Origin: Prevotella sp.
Lineage (GTDB): Bacteria; Bacteroidota; Bacteroidia; Bacteroidales; Bacteroidaceae
NCBI GenBank assembly: GCA_017557405.1
Contig: JAFYYV010000028.1
Location: forward strand, 62,001 to 126,000
Length of the DNA: 64,000 nucleotides
Direction of reading: 5' to 3'
Positions 36,272 to 45,664 of the stretch are shown here, piece after piece (position 1 is the stretch's first letter; each line of letters starts with the position of its first letter). The notes under the pieces are model-generated. The model saw nothing but the letters and a program-made list of their open reading frames with translations, ran no database searches and was not told where the DNA came from. The translations under genes were made by a program, and so were the position numbers.

Positions 36272-38491
36272 TTATTCTAATTCGTTCCATTTTGGTGGTT
36301 CTACTCCCAACAGATGCTTGACGAAGAAATCGAAACGTTTGTGTTCACCGTAGCGTTCACCCATTGTATGATGTACTCCAGGAAGAACAACTAATTCAAA
36401 ATCCTTGTTGGCTTTGATGAGAGCATCTACTAATTGCATGGTACTGGCAGGATCTACGTTGTCGTCCATTTCCCCAACAACGAGCATTAAAGGGCGTTCC
36501 AATTTCGAGGCATGATACACATTGCTCGATTCAACATAGCTTGAGTCGACAGGATAACCCATCCATTGCTCGTTCCACCAAATCTTGTCCATACGGTTGT
36601 CGTGGCATCCGCAAGAACTATAGGCTGCCTTGTAGAAGTTGCCATGCAAGAGCACGGCGGTTGTTGACTCTTGTCCACCTGCCGAGGCTCCGAAGATTCC
36701 TACGCGGTTGATGTCCATGTAGGGATACTTTTCTGCAGCCGCTCGAATCCATGCCATGCGGTCGGGGAAACCTGCGTCTTTCAAGTTTTTGTAGCAAACT
36801 TCCTCGAATTGTTTTCCACGCCATGATGTACCCATACCATCAAGCTGAACAACGATGAAGCCCAATTCAGCCAAAGCTGTGGTGTTCCCATTGTATGAGA
36901 TGAATGACTTTGGTGTATAGGCATCACCAGGCCCTGCGTAGATATATTCAATGATAGGATATTTGCGTGATGGATCGAAATTGGTAGGTCGTTGTATGAT
37001 TCCCCATATCGGCGTTTGCCCATCGCGCCCTGGAGCTACAAATACTTCTGGAGCTTGCCAACCTTCGTCTTTCAGTCGAGAGATGTCGGTGGTTTCCAAC
37101 GTTCGGATAATCTGCCCATCTTTAGCTTGTCGCACAACCGTGACGGGGGTTTTGTCAACTTGCGAATAGGTATCCACCAAGAACCGATAATCAGGGGGGA
37201 ATTGTGCGTTGTGGTTACCCGCCTCAGGAGTCAGGCAAACCAAGTTTTTGCCGTCAATACCTATTTTATAATAATGTATGAAATAGGGATCTTCGTCTTT
37301 GTTCATTCCACTGGCAGAAAAATAGATTACTCCCAAACTGTCGTCTACATGAATGACACGACGCACACACCAAGCACCTTTGGTGATTTGGAGAGCTTCT
37401 CCCTTTATCAATGAAGAGGCGGCACTTTTCTTTTGAGAGGCTTTCTTTTGCGTGTCGAGGGGATAAAGATAGAGATGATTCCAATTGTCGCGCTCGCTCA
37501 TCCATATCAAATATTCGCCAATGGGCAGACCAGGTATCGTACCTGTGTTTTTGAAATAGTGACGATAGGTGCGGTTGTAATTCACGAACTTGTCGGAACG
37601 TTCCTCTACGATGGTTCGCAAAGTACCAGTCTGGGCGTTCATCGCCAATACTCTATAGACTTTGTGTCCGCGTGCATTGTATTCCATACGTACTTCACGA
37701 CTATCTTCCGTCCACTCGAACCATCCCAAATCATATTGATTGGGACACAAAGCAGTATCGGCCATCAACTTTTGTCCGTTCTCCACGTCAAAGATGCAGG
37801 GGATACGTTGCGGAAGATCATCACCAGGCTTGGCATATTCTTGCTTGTGAAGGACAGGTTGGTTAGCGTTTCTAGGTGCAGATTCGACATAATAGACGAA
37901 CCTTTTTTCGACGGAGCGGCGCTTGCAAACGAAGATCTTTCGGTTATCAGGACTCCATAAGATGCGGTTGGAGTAATAATTGCCAATGGTTCCGTCTTGC
38001 GTGAGTTGGCGTTTCTCGGTATATGGCTTGCCAGTCTCGTGAAGGATCAAATTATGGTCTTCAATGTATGCTTCCCATTTTCCATCTTGAGATCTCACAG
38101 GACGCATTTCATCTTCTTCATCGACTTCCATCCAGTGGCGTTCACGTCGTGGGGGATATTGTCGTTTATTGGTTTCGCGAGGTCTGACATTTCTTGCATT
38201 TTCTGCTTCTTCGCGTGTGTTATAAACGTTCTTTTCGTCATTCTCTGCGTTGTATAACATATACCGCCAACCATCAGGTGTGTTAACTGAATAACTCAGT
38301 TCTGGTTTGTCTTTCTCCCATCTCAGGTTTTGAGGGTTGCCAAAAACATTGTCTGTGCTAAACTTTTTTTGCAACGAATAAGCGCGGCGGTAATCTTCGA
38401 GAGTACCTTGGGCGTTGGCTGATGTTGCAAAACCAACAGCCAACATCCCAAGAATTATGAAATGAAAGTTCTTTCTATGGGTTACAAGCAT
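36272..38491 (-). CDS. Secreted S9 prolyl peptidase (dipeptidyl peptidase IV type)
   Basis: A 739-residue enzyme with an N-terminal signal sequence (ending ATSANA), a DPP-IV N-terminal beta-propeller (about residues 40-480) and a C-terminal alpha/beta hydrolase. The nucleophile Ser is in GIFGASAGGQ (usual consensus GxSxGG), the catalytic Asp in GEMDDNVDP and His in LPGVHHTM. DPP-IV releases X-Pro dipeptides and lets periplasmic peptides be used as carbon and nitrogen source. Last gene of a run with M60 peptidase, LRR protein and pantothenate kinase genes (6, 21 and 24 bp gaps). Confidence 0.93.
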   Translation of the reverse strand: MLVTHRKNFHFIILGMLAVGFATSANAQGTLEDYRRAYSLQKKFSTDNVFGNPQNLRWEKDKPELSYSVNTPDGWRYMLYNAENDEKNVYNTREEAENARNVRPRETNKRQYPPRRERHWMEVDEEDEMRPVRSQDGKWEAYIEDHNLILHETGKPYTEKRQLTQDGTIGNYYSNRILWSPDNRKIFVCKRRSVEKRFVYYVESAPRNANQPVLHKQEYAKPGDDLPQRIPCIFDVENGQKLMADTALCPNQYDLGWFEWTEDSREVRMEYNARGHKVYRVLAMNAQTGTLRTIVEERSDKFVNYNRTYRHYFKNTGTIPGLPIGEYLIWMSERDNWNHLYLYPLDTQKKASQKKSAASSLIKGEALQITKGAWCVRRVIHVDDSLGVIYFSASGMNKDEDPYFIHYYKIGIDGKNLVCLTPEAGNHNAQFPPDYRFLVDTYSQVDKTPVTVVRQAKDGQIIRTLETTDISRLKDEGWQAPEVFVAPGRDGQTPIWGIIQRPTNFDPSRKYPIIEYIYAGPGDAYTPKSFISYNGNTTALAELGFIVVQLDGMGTSWRGKQFEEVCYKNLKDAGFPDRMAWIRAAAEKYPYMDINRVGIFGASAGGQESTTAVLLHGNFYKAAYSSCGCHDNRMDKIWWNEQWMGYPVDSSYVESSNVYHASKLERPLMLVVGEMDDNVDPASTMQLVDALIKANKDFELVVLPGVHHTMGERYGEHKRFDFFVKHLLGVEPPKWNELE

Positions 38492-38497
38492 TATTAA

Positions 38498-41041
38498 TTA
38501 CTTTTGATAGCATTTCACTTTAGAGCCATCGTAACCTACAGCCATGATATACGATGGTTTCTCGGAGGCAGTCCATACAACATCAGTGTATGATGCCGTT
38601 CCGCTAGAGATTCCTCGTCCGTAGTTGGTCATGTGAAGCAGTGTTCCATCGGACGTGTAGGTCTCGAATCCCACCGCATTTGGCCAGTTGTTGTGTTGGA
38701 TACGTATATACGTTCCATTGTTGGTGCAACCACTATTTAGCGTACCTTCGGATACGGGAATCTTGTTAGCAAATGCGTCTTTATTGTTGATGTTGATGTA
38801 AACAAGTCCTGCTGGAGCCTCTGGGTAATTGGCTTCGGTGATTTCTTTCTCAAGGTTGTTAAGCATGGTTTGTGTGATTGTTAGCTGGCGCGTACTATAA
38901 TCACTGATTTGTTGGTTAACTACCTTGAACATACCTACCTGTTTGAAATAGGGTAGGTAATTTGTCTTTGTCACATGACACCATTGTTTCATGAAGTTCA
39001 CTTGCTTCTGTCCATCGTTCATGCTACTGAGGTCTGAGGTTCGCATGACTTCAAAAAGATCAGGATATGCATCCGGAATGTTACCTGCTTCATGAGTATA
39101 GACAAAGAGTTGCCAGAAAGGAATAAGCGTCACGAAAACGTCGTTGTTTGCAGATGGTAGGAATTGTCCACCTTTGAGGATGCTGTATTCATAGAAATCA
39201 TAATATCGGAATCCACCGTCTTCATTCTCCAATCGATGGTATCCACTAGGACGTAGGCGATGCTCTACATAAGCAGAATAGATGTTGTTGGTTACTTCCG
39301 TAAGTCCAACCCACAACACACCATTGGTCTGATTGACGTGTCCCAGTTCATGACCAGCTCCCCAGAAGTCGAATCTACTGAGGTCTTGTGCTACAGGTTG
39401 CTCGAGAGCATTGATGGGAATGCAAAATCCGTCGTTGCTGGCATGATAGAGTCCACCACTTTGTTTCACGGAAATCATAGCCATATGGTTGCCGTAGAAT
39501 CGGTTGTATTTGTCGATTCCCATGACTTCATGCTCATATTTCACAATATTGTCGTAGAGTTCTACGAGTTCCTTTCCCTTTGTAGGACAATACTGCTTGA
39601 GCGCAGAGACAGGGATAGCGCCTTGAATACGTTCTCCCACATAGTCCATGATATCGCTTTTGGCGTTGGCAAGCAAGTTCTTCCAATCGTCGTTTGTGTC
39701 GCCACGAGTGATGTCGAAGTATCCATTGACAGTTCCATTGAAGAAATGAAGTTTTACCTTGGGAGCAGTTTGGAAGTTTGGCGTGTAATACGAAATGTAT
39801 CCATTACCTCGGTTTTTCGTTTGGATGATATTGATACCATTTGCCAATGCGTATGAACTGCTTTGCGGATCTGGGTATTGAGAAGACGAGAATCCTCTGA
39901 TATTGAGTGCCACAGCATCATCTCCGATTCCTTGTGCTACGACTATATAGGTGCTTCCCTTTTCAAAGAAGATTCCAGTGGGGTTCTCGTGGTCGTTGTA
40001 TCGATAGCTGTTTTTCATTTCTGCCTGCAAGTCAGCGAGTGGCCGGTAAGCTTTGAATTCGTTGATACGGAACTTGGTGTTGTAGTCAGGGGTGTTGTAG
40101 AGCAGATATGCCATGCTCTTGATGGCATCAGATTTCAGTTGGTTGATGTCATCAATGGTAACGTTGGGCTTCAGTTGCGAACAGAGGTCATCGGCAAAGA
40201 TGTTCTTCATGCCTTCAACCAAATCCCTGTTTGCTTGATAGAATTCCATCTCTGCACAAGCGGCATATCCTTCTCCGCCGTCTCCCAAACCACTTTTTAC
40301 GATGAATCTTACCGATGCGATGTTATCGATGCCATTGTCTCCGAATGAAATGCGGCTGGCACTACTGCTACCATTGAGGTCAACGGTCTTCAGTTCGTTC
40401 CACTTGACTTCGTTGTTGAGTTTATATTGAATGGTAACAACTTTGAAGTTTCCGTTAGTTGCGCCGTCCTGTCGTGGTGTATAGATGACGTAATCAACAT
40501 GTGACGCTTGACTGAAATTGTAGGTTAGTGTAATAGGGAAATGTGTTTCTCCATACCACGGCGAGTGGTACATAGTTTGTAGGTTTCCATCGTAGGACAA
40601 AGCTATGTCGTAACCTGACTGGTATTGCGAAGCAGTTCCACTCTTAATGGCGATTTTCTGGTCGGCACTGTTCGTGCTCATGGTGTTAGGCTTTTGCTCC
40701 ACAGTAAACGTGCGCTCAGCCTTTCCATCTGGAGACTTGAAAGTGAGTGTTCCCCATCGTGTCGAACCAAGATAATTGTATTTACCGAAAACAGTGATGT
40801 TTCCAGGAGTAGGCTGTTGGAAATCCAACCAATCGGCATTGCTGCTAATGTTGAAATCGCAGTTGGATGCCACAGCAAGGGAGGTGAAATCTCCTTTATA
40901 ATTCATCTGTGCTGAGTCTGTGCTCAGTATAATGGATGGCAAGTTGTCTTTCCCATCACCAAATCTCAAAGATTGGGCGTGGGAAGTAATCGCCATTGTT
41001 ATCATGCATGCTATTGCTGCAAAGTATCTAATGCTTTTCAT
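38498..41041 (-). CDS. Secreted M60-family metallopeptidase (enhancin-like, probably mucin-directed)
   Basis: An 847-residue protein with a signal peptide (ending ITSHA), a BACON-like Ig domain (~35-125), an F5/8-type C (discoidin) carbohydrate-binding domain (~130-270) and an M60 peptidase domain. The zinc site is HELGH (His564, Glu565, His568) with a likely third ligand Glu582 in GLTEVTNN, matching the M60 HExGH pattern. The Bacteroides M60 enzyme BT4244 cleaves O-glycosylated mucin, and the BACON plus CBM arrangement here is similar, so a mucin or glycoprotein substrate is plausible. It is followed by a DPP-IV gene that could process the released peptides. Confidence 0.92.
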   Translation of the reverse strand: MKSIRYFAAIACMITMAITSHAQSLRFGDGKDNLPSIILSTDSAQMNYKGDFTSLAVASNCDFNISSNADWLDFQQPTPGNITVFGKYNYLGSTRWGTLTFKSPDGKAERTFTVEQKPNTMSTNSADQKIAIKSGTASQYQSGYDIALSYDGNLQTMYHSPWYGETHFPITLTYNFSQASHVDYVIYTPRQDGATNGNFKVVTIQYKLNNEVKWNELKTVDLNGSSSASRISFGDNGIDNIASVRFIVKSGLGDGGEGYAACAEMEFYQANRDLVEGMKNIFADDLCSQLKPNVTIDDINQLKSDAIKSMAYLLYNTPDYNTKFRINEFKAYRPLADLQAEMKNSYRYNDHENPTGIFFEKGSTYIVVAQGIGDDAVALNIRGFSSSQYPDPQSSSYALANGINIIQTKNRGNGYISYYTPNFQTAPKVKLHFFNGTVNGYFDITRGDTNDDWKNLLANAKSDIMDYVGERIQGAIPVSALKQYCPTKGKELVELYDNIVKYEHEVMGIDKYNRFYGNHMAMISVKQSGGLYHASNDGFCIPINALEQPVAQDLSRFDFWGAGHELGHVNQTNGVLWVGLTEVTNNIYSAYVEHRLRPSGYHRLENEDGGFRYYDFYEYSILKGGQFLPSANNDVFVTLIPFWQLFVYTHEAGNIPDAYPDLFEVMRTSDLSSMNDGQKQVNFMKQWCHVTKTNYLPYFKQVGMFKVVNQQISDYSTRQLTITQTMLNNLEKEITEANYPEAPAGLVYININNKDAFANKIPVSEGTLNSGCTNNGTYIRIQHNNWPNAVGFETYTSDGTLLHMTNYGRGISSGTASYTDVVWTASEKPSYIMAVGYDGSKVKCYQK

Positions 41042-41062
41042 ATTGTCTTGATTATTAAGTTC

Positions 41063-42397
41063 TTATTTGATGATCACTTTCTTTCCATTTACGATATAAA
41101 TGCCTTTGGGCAGAGTCTGGCTGTCGATTCTCACACCAGAGATAGAGTAAATGGTAGTCGTAGAAGGATTGTCATGGTTATCCAGGTTTTGAATGCCTGA
41201 AGTGGAATTGACATTGAAGGGTTCGGATGTCAGCGTGATGTCCGGATAATACCTAGACGTAGCCGTCAACTTGATGTTATTGAATGGTTTGTTGAATGTG
41301 ACTTTTCCTGCGGAATAGCTATAATCGTCTCCCTGTACAAGTTGATTGCCATCTGAATCGACGAAAGCGAAATCGGTTTGCACTACCTTGTCCCATCCAT
41401 TGTAAATCAGTTGTTGCTTCCAATTGTAAGTCTCATTGGTATTCAAGTCTTCAGTCAGTTTATAAGGGCGTTGCGGGGTGATGCTAGCTTCTAGCGTATA
41501 AACTTTTTGCCTTGGCTCATAAATGGTAGGTAGTGAATTAAAGAATAAAGTGTTGTCATTCAAACCTGCGTATTTGATGGTTGAACTGCATGAAGGATCC
41601 CAAAGAATCTCGTTCAGTTCGTTGTTACTAACAATGAGCACTTCCAGTTTCCTTGCACTTGTGATATCGAGGGTGTCCAGTTGGTTATAGCTGGCCATGA
41701 GTTCGGCCAGTGCTGCTGATTGCAGCGTTAGGGATGTCAATTTGTTGTTGCTAGCAACTAATCTTTTTAAGCTAGTACTCTTAGTGAAATCAAGTTGTTC
41801 GAGTTGGTTGCTCTGACCGATAAACACCTTTAGCTTCGCCATAGAAGCATTGTTTTTCACTTCATTGATTTCGTTGCTTGAGCAAACAAGGGAAGTTAAT
41901 TCATTTATTCCCGTAAGGTTTGTCGATGTCAATTGGTTGCCTGCGCAATTGATGCTTTTGACAACTTTACTTCCAAAGCGAAGAGAAGTGAGACGATTAT
42001 CTTGGCAGTCGAGTGTTGTGAGTTTTGTAGCCGAATTCAAATCCAATTCAGTCAGTTCGTTGCCAGGACAATAGAGCTTTTGAAGAGTAGCGCGAATGCC
42101 TACCACAGAAATGCTTGTCAGTCCATCATTTGGCAGATAGAGTGATGTGATGTTTTCATCGGAACTGATGGTGAAATCAGTTGACTTTATTGTGAATTCC
42201 TTCGGCGTAGCATCTGAATAGAATTCTTCTTTCGTACCATCATTCCATGTTATGGATGCTGTAATACCAGCATCCATAGCCACAGTGATGGTTTGTCCGA
42301 CGGCTTTGCTAGTTGATAATTTCACATCGCCAGCAGATGCAGGGATTGTTGCCATTCCCAATGTCGTGGCCAATAATAAATGTTGTATGGTATTCAT
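41063..42397 (-). CDS. Secreted leucine-rich repeat protein with sorting-type tail
   Basis: A 444-residue protein with a signal peptide (ending TIPASA) and about ten LRR units of ~21 residues (~85-290) of the type LxxLDCQDNRLTSL and LTSLVCSSNEINEV, which resemble internalin-type repeats. A beta-rich region follows (~300-400), then the tail IYSISGVRIDSQTLPKGIYI ending NGKKVIIK. It probably binds protein or glycan at the cell surface. It sits between the pantothenate kinase and M60 genes with short gaps. The function is inferred from repeat type only. Confidence 0.88.
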   Translation of the reverse strand: MNTIQHLLLATTLGMATIPASAGDVKLSTSKAVGQTITVAMDAGITASITWNDGTKEEFYSDATPKEFTIKSTDFTISSDENITSLYLPNDGLTSISVVGIRATLQKLYCPGNELTELDLNSATKLTTLDCQDNRLTSLRFGSKVVKSINCAGNQLTSTNLTGINELTSLVCSSNEINEVKNNASMAKLKVFIGQSNQLEQLDFTKSTSLKRLVASNNKLTSLTLQSAALAELMASYNQLDTLDITSARKLEVLIVSNNELNEILWDPSCSSTIKYAGLNDNTLFFNSLPTIYEPRQKVYTLEASITPQRPYKLTEDLNTNETYNWKQQLIYNGWDKVVQTDFAFVDSDGNQLVQGDDYSYSAGKVTFNKPFNNIKLTATSRYYPDITLTSEPFNVNSTSGIQNLDNHDNPSTTTIYSISGVRIDSQTLPKGIYIVNGKKVIIK

Positions 42398-42421
42398 ATT
42401 AGGTTAGGTTTATATTTGATA

Positions 42422-43249
42422 TTATTTGTTGTTCAGATAGTAAAGAGCCGCTCCGATAGCCGTACAGAATTCACTATAGGATGGGATGTGGAATTTCACG
42501 CCGTAGAGTCGTTCGGTGGCAGGGAAAACGCGTTGGCATAAAGGTAGGCGTGTCAAGTTGCCAATCATGACAAAGTCTTTGATGTCACTACCCATTGCTG
42601 ATAAGATTGAAGCCGAACAGATGCTTTGAAGCACCATCCACATGATACCCAATGCTATGTCTTCGCGAGAAGCATCGCTAGTGGCATTGCCAAACAATGA
42701 AGCGATAGCATCCATCGGTAATCCTGGCAATGGCTTGGCTGAAATGTCGCCAATGAGAACATTGATGCGTGAGATATCTCCTTGTTCGGCCAATTCAGCA
42801 ACTTGATGAATATCGTCGGTTTTCAGCATAATGCGAGAAAGACCAGCCAACGTACCACCTCCAATGCCGATACCTCCAATATGACGGATGTCGGCACCGT
42901 TGCATTTCACAAGCGACGTACCTGTGCCCATGCTTACGACAATCATGCGATCGAGCTTGGTTTCATATCGTGCTCCCAAACCATCGGCAAGGAACTCTTC
43001 GGCTTTGGCTGTGGGCAATCCATAGATGGCTGAATCCACGTATGCGCTACCTACGCCTGTGAGCATTACTTGTTCAATATCGCCCAAGTTGACGTGGTTG
43101 TCGTAGAGATACTTGCCAAAAGCCCCATACAACGATGTAATGGGGTCGGTGGCCTTGATTCGAATGGGTGATGTGACGATACCTGTCTCGTTGATACCCA
43201 CTATCTTGGTCGTGCTGATGCCGACATCGATTCCAATGACTACTCCCAT
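42422..43249 (-). CDS. coaW: Type II pantothenate kinase
   Basis: A 275-residue ASKHA-fold kinase that phosphorylates pantothenate, the first step of CoA synthesis. The N-terminal phosphate-binding motif GIDVGISTTK, the VVSMGTGTSLVKC block and the GGGTLAGLSRIML block are characteristic of the type II (Staphylococcus/eukaryote-like) family rather than CoaA or CoaX. It is the promoter-proximal gene of a unit whose other members are secreted proteins. This may be simple read-through rather than a functional link. Confidence 0.9.
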   Translation of the reverse strand: MGVVIGIDVGISTTKIVGINETGIVTSPIRIKATDPITSLYGAFGKYLYDNHVNLGDIEQVMLTGVGSAYVDSAIYGLPTAKAEEFLADGLGARYETKLDRMIVVSMGTGTSLVKCNGADIRHIGGIGIGGGTLAGLSRIMLKTDDIHQVAELAEQGDISRINVLIGDISAKPLPGLPMDAIASLFGNATSDASREDIALGIMWMVLQSICSASILSAMGSDIKDFVMIGNLTRLPLCQRVFPATERLYGVKFHIPSYSEFCTAIGAALYYLNNK

Positions 43250-43276
43250 AGTTATTCAATAGGTTGGTATTTTTTG

Positions 43277-43284
43277 CAAAAATA
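43277..43284 (-). promoter_or_regulatory. -7 box of the coaW-LRR-M60-DPP unit
   Basis: TATTTTTG on the minus strand, about 27 bp before the coaW start. It faces away from the NUDIX promoter 43 bp downstream. Confidence 0.6.
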
Positions 43285-43327
43285 CAAAAAAAATGGCAAT
43301 GAAACGCTTCGGATATGAATTATTTTG

Positions 43328-43335
43328 TATATTTG
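43328..43335 (+). promoter_or_regulatory. -7 box of the NUDIX gene
   Basis: TATATTTG, 22 bp before the ATG at 43358. It overlaps an upstream in-frame TTG, which is therefore not the start. Confidence 0.65.
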
Positions 43336-43357
43336 TGCAATAAAAACAACAATCATC

Positions 43358-43768
43358 ATGAAAAAGCAGACAGAAGAAACTCCGAGAGAGACAATTAATG
43401 TGGTGGCCGCCGTTGTGAAAGAAGGCGATAAATACTTGTGTATGCAACGCCCGCGCTCACGTCGTAGATACATTTCCGAGCATTGGGAGTTCCCTGGTGG
43501 AAAGGTAGAGGAAAACGAAAGCGACCATGAAGCATTGGTTCGCGAAATCAAGGAGGAAATGGATTGGGATATCTTTGTAGGACGTTGCATCGGAACGGTG
43601 GAACATGAATATCCTGATTTTGATATTCGTTTGACGGCATATTGGTGTCGTGGTGGAGAGGGTGAGTTCATACTCAAGCAGCATTTAGATGCCAAATGGC
43701 TCAAGCGCGAGGAGATGGGCGACCTGAAATGGACCGAAGCCGATCGAAAGATGTTGGAGTTGCTTTGA
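43358..43768 (+). CDS. NUDIX hydrolase, MutT-like
   Basis: A 136-residue enzyme with a complete NUDIX box (GGKVEENESDHEALVREIKEEM, matching GX5EX7REUXEEXGU with D in place of G near the end). The short length and the WEFPGGKVE context resemble MutT-type 8-oxo-dGTP diphosphatases, which sanitise the nucleotide pool, though other (d)NTP substrates are possible. It stands alone, with its own promoter and a terminator that also serves the convergent gene. Confidence 0.92.
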   Translation: MKKQTEETPRETINVVAAVVKEGDKYLCMQRPRSRRRYISEHWEFPGGKVEENESDHEALVREIKEEMDWDIFVGRCIGTVEHEYPDFDIRLTAYWCRGGEGEFILKQHLDAKWLKREEMGDLKWTEADRKMLELL

Positions 43769-43805
43769 TTCCTTCTCTTGTTTATGCGTTTTCTATATGA
43801 TGCAT

Positions 43806-43837
43806 AAAAAAAGCTCTCACGTGAGTGGGAGCTTTTT
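43806..43837. terminator. Bidirectional terminator between NUDIX and DUF1573 genes
   Basis: AAAAAGCTCTCAC pairs with GTGGGAGCTTTTT (one G-T pair). A or T runs on each side allow use on both strands. Confidence 0.9.
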
Positions 43838-43862
43838 ATGATGTTGCCATATAGATGGCTTC

Positions 43863-44252
43863 TTATTCTTCTGTCATATCGCCTTCAATGTAGAGACGAG
43901 TCAGTTCAGGAACACCGTTCGTACGTACGGTGACAGTCTTCTTGAAATGACCTGGGAACTTACCTTTACCGTTGTAAGTCACTTTGATTTCGCCCTTCTC
44001 ATTCGGCATGATGGGCTTCTTGGTGTAGTTGGGTACGGTGCAACCACAGCTAGCCACAGCCTGATTGATGATGAGCGGAGCATCGCCCACATTGGTAAAG
44101 GTGAATGTGCATTCCTGTACAGGATCTGACTCGGAGAACGTTCCAAAGTTATGGGTGACCTTGTCAAACTTGACAGATGCTTGTTTCTCTTGAGCTGAAA
44201 CTATGCCAACAAATGCGATGAGCATGATGGCTACAAATAGTACTTTCTTCAT
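43863..44252 (-). CDS. Exported DUF1573 protein
   Basis: A 129-residue protein with a signal peptide (MKKVLFVAIMLIAFVGIVSA) and a single DUF1573 domain of Ig/MSP-like fold: FDKVTHNFGTFSESDPVQ, FTNVGDAPLIINQAVASCGCTVPNY and GEIKVTYN. The Cys-Gly-Cys pair is conserved in the family. Such proteins are abundant and periplasmic in Bacteroidetes; the function is unknown. The start at 44252 is chosen because it begins the signal peptide and follows a promoter; an earlier in-frame codon lies at the promoter. Confidence 0.9.
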   Translation of the reverse strand: MKKVLFVAIMLIAFVGIVSAQEKQASVKFDKVTHNFGTFSESDPVQECTFTFTNVGDAPLIINQAVASCGCTVPNYTKKPIMPNEKGEIKVTYNGKGKFPGHFKKTVTVRTNGVPELTRLYIEGDMTEE

Positions 44253-44283
44253 ATTAATAATGTATTGTGTTGTTATTATGACG

Positions 44284-44291
44284 CAAAGATA
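44284..44291 (-). promoter_or_regulatory. -7 box of the DUF1573 gene
   Basis: TATCTTTG on the minus strand, 31 bp before the start codon. Confidence 0.65.
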
Positions 44292-44367
44292 CAATTTTTG
44301 TTTATTTTGTGCATCAGTTTCTGTTGTTTTTTAAGAATCTTTATATAGTCACATCTTATTCATTTTC

Positions 44368-45480
44368 TTATTTTCCAACCACAAATCTGTAGTATTCAGT
44401 GGCTCCAAGGAGGAAACAGCCAAGTCCGAAGTCTTCGAAATCGGGTACACGACTGTAGGTGACAGGTTGCGAGTCTTTTGGCTCTTTGCCAGTTCCTTGA
44501 ACATATCCCAAGAAACCATCAGCATGAACACTTTCGGTTTGCAAGGCTTTCCATGCACGGTCGACAATAGGTTGGAATTGCTTCTTTTTGAGTAATCCGT
44601 TGCGTAAGCCCCAACTCATACCATATAAGAAGAGGCTTGTACCTGTTGTCTCTTTGCCGCCGAATGTGGTGGGGGAGACGAGCGAACAGTTCCAGAAACC
44701 GTCTTCGCGTTGACAAGAAGCAAAAGCTTGACTCATAGAAACGAAGTCTTTCTTCAGTTCTTTGTAGTACTTATCCTTTTTGCCGATGGTTTGCATCACT
44801 CTCACAAGCGCAGCATACACCCATCCATCCCCACGACTCCAATAGCAGGGTTGCCCATCTTTCTCCTGATATGGGGGAACGAAATCCTTGTCGCGCCACC
44901 AGAATCCCGTCTCTTTGTTAAATAGACCTCCGCCACATTCGTTTCTTGTCCAACGATAAGACTGCATAGCATAATCGAGATATTCGCGTTTGCCAGTCAG
45001 TATATAGGCTTGTGCATAGAGGGGCATAGCCATCTGTATGGCATCTATCCAAGTCCAATAATCATGCCTTCCACTAGCCATCTGGTTGTCAAGGTTTTCC
45101 AATACTTTCGCAAGTTTTTCCTTGTTGCCGTTGGCCAGCATGATATAAGTCTGTCCGCAACATTGGTCGTCAGCGTCGGTGGTTTTCACTCCATTGCGAG
45201 GAGTCCATTGGTGGAAATCCGCCCATTGGGTGGCATAGTCAATATAACGTTGTTGAGGATCGATCTTGTAGAGCGCCATCAGTCCTTCATAATAGACGGC
45301 ACGCGTCCAAAGAGAACTGGGTCGCACCTTTTTGACGAATGTAGGACGTGTCGGATCAGCATATTTGGCCATGAAATAGTTGTTTGCACGTTGAGCGGTA
45401 GCCAACACATCGTTGGCGTTCTGAGCCGTGATGTTCAAGGCAAGTCCTAAGAGCAAACAAGCGAAAACAGCTTTTCTCAT
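44368..45480 (-). CDS. Secreted glycoside hydrolase, GH105/GH88 type
   Basis: A 370-residue protein with a signal peptide (ending LNITA) and an (alpha/alpha)6-barrel of unsaturated rhamnogalacturonyl hydrolase type. Landmarks are DDQCCGQTYI with the probable general acid Asp, YWTWIDAIQMAMP, YWSRGDGWVYAAL and TGTSLFLYGMSWGL. GH105 enzymes remove the 4,5-unsaturated uronic acid left by pectin lyases, so the gene suggests use of plant or host acidic polysaccharide. No lyase, SusC/D pair or regulator is adjacent, so it is not in a typical PUL here. Confidence 0.9.
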   Translation of the reverse strand: MRKAVFACLLLGLALNITAQNANDVLATAQRANNYFMAKYADPTRPTFVKKVRPSSLWTRAVYYEGLMALYKIDPQQRYIDYATQWADFHQWTPRNGVKTTDADDQCCGQTYIMLANGNKEKLAKVLENLDNQMASGRHDYWTWIDAIQMAMPLYAQAYILTGKREYLDYAMQSYRWTRNECGGGLFNKETGFWWRDKDFVPPYQEKDGQPCYWSRGDGWVYAALVRVMQTIGKKDKYYKELKKDFVSMSQAFASCQREDGFWNCSLVSPTTFGGKETTGTSLFLYGMSWGLRNGLLKKKQFQPIVDRAWKALQTESVHADGFLGYVQGTGKEPKDSQPVTYSRVPDFEDFGLGCFLLGATEYYRFVVGK

Positions 45481-45518
45481 GTCTTGATAAGTAGTTGGTT
45501 TGTTAAAATTCTATTTTG

Positions 45519-45526
45519 CAAAAATA
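45519..45526 (-). promoter_or_regulatory. -7 box of the GH105 gene
   Basis: TATTTTTG on the minus strand, 38 bp before the start codon. Confidence 0.55.
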
Positions 45527-45621
45527 GTAATTTTTGAGCAATGTGGCAAATAATTTCATCTTTGCTTGCTCGTTTTCCATCATTTTTTTGTGATTAGCAG
45601 TTTGTTGTGATAGATTTTTAT

Positions 45622-45629
45622 TACCTTTG
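45622..45629 (+). promoter_or_regulatory. -7 box of aspS
   Basis: TACCTTTG, 35 bp before the aspS start. Confidence 0.65.
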
Positions 45630-45664
45630 CATGCAAATTGAATAAAACAAAAGAAAAATAGAGA

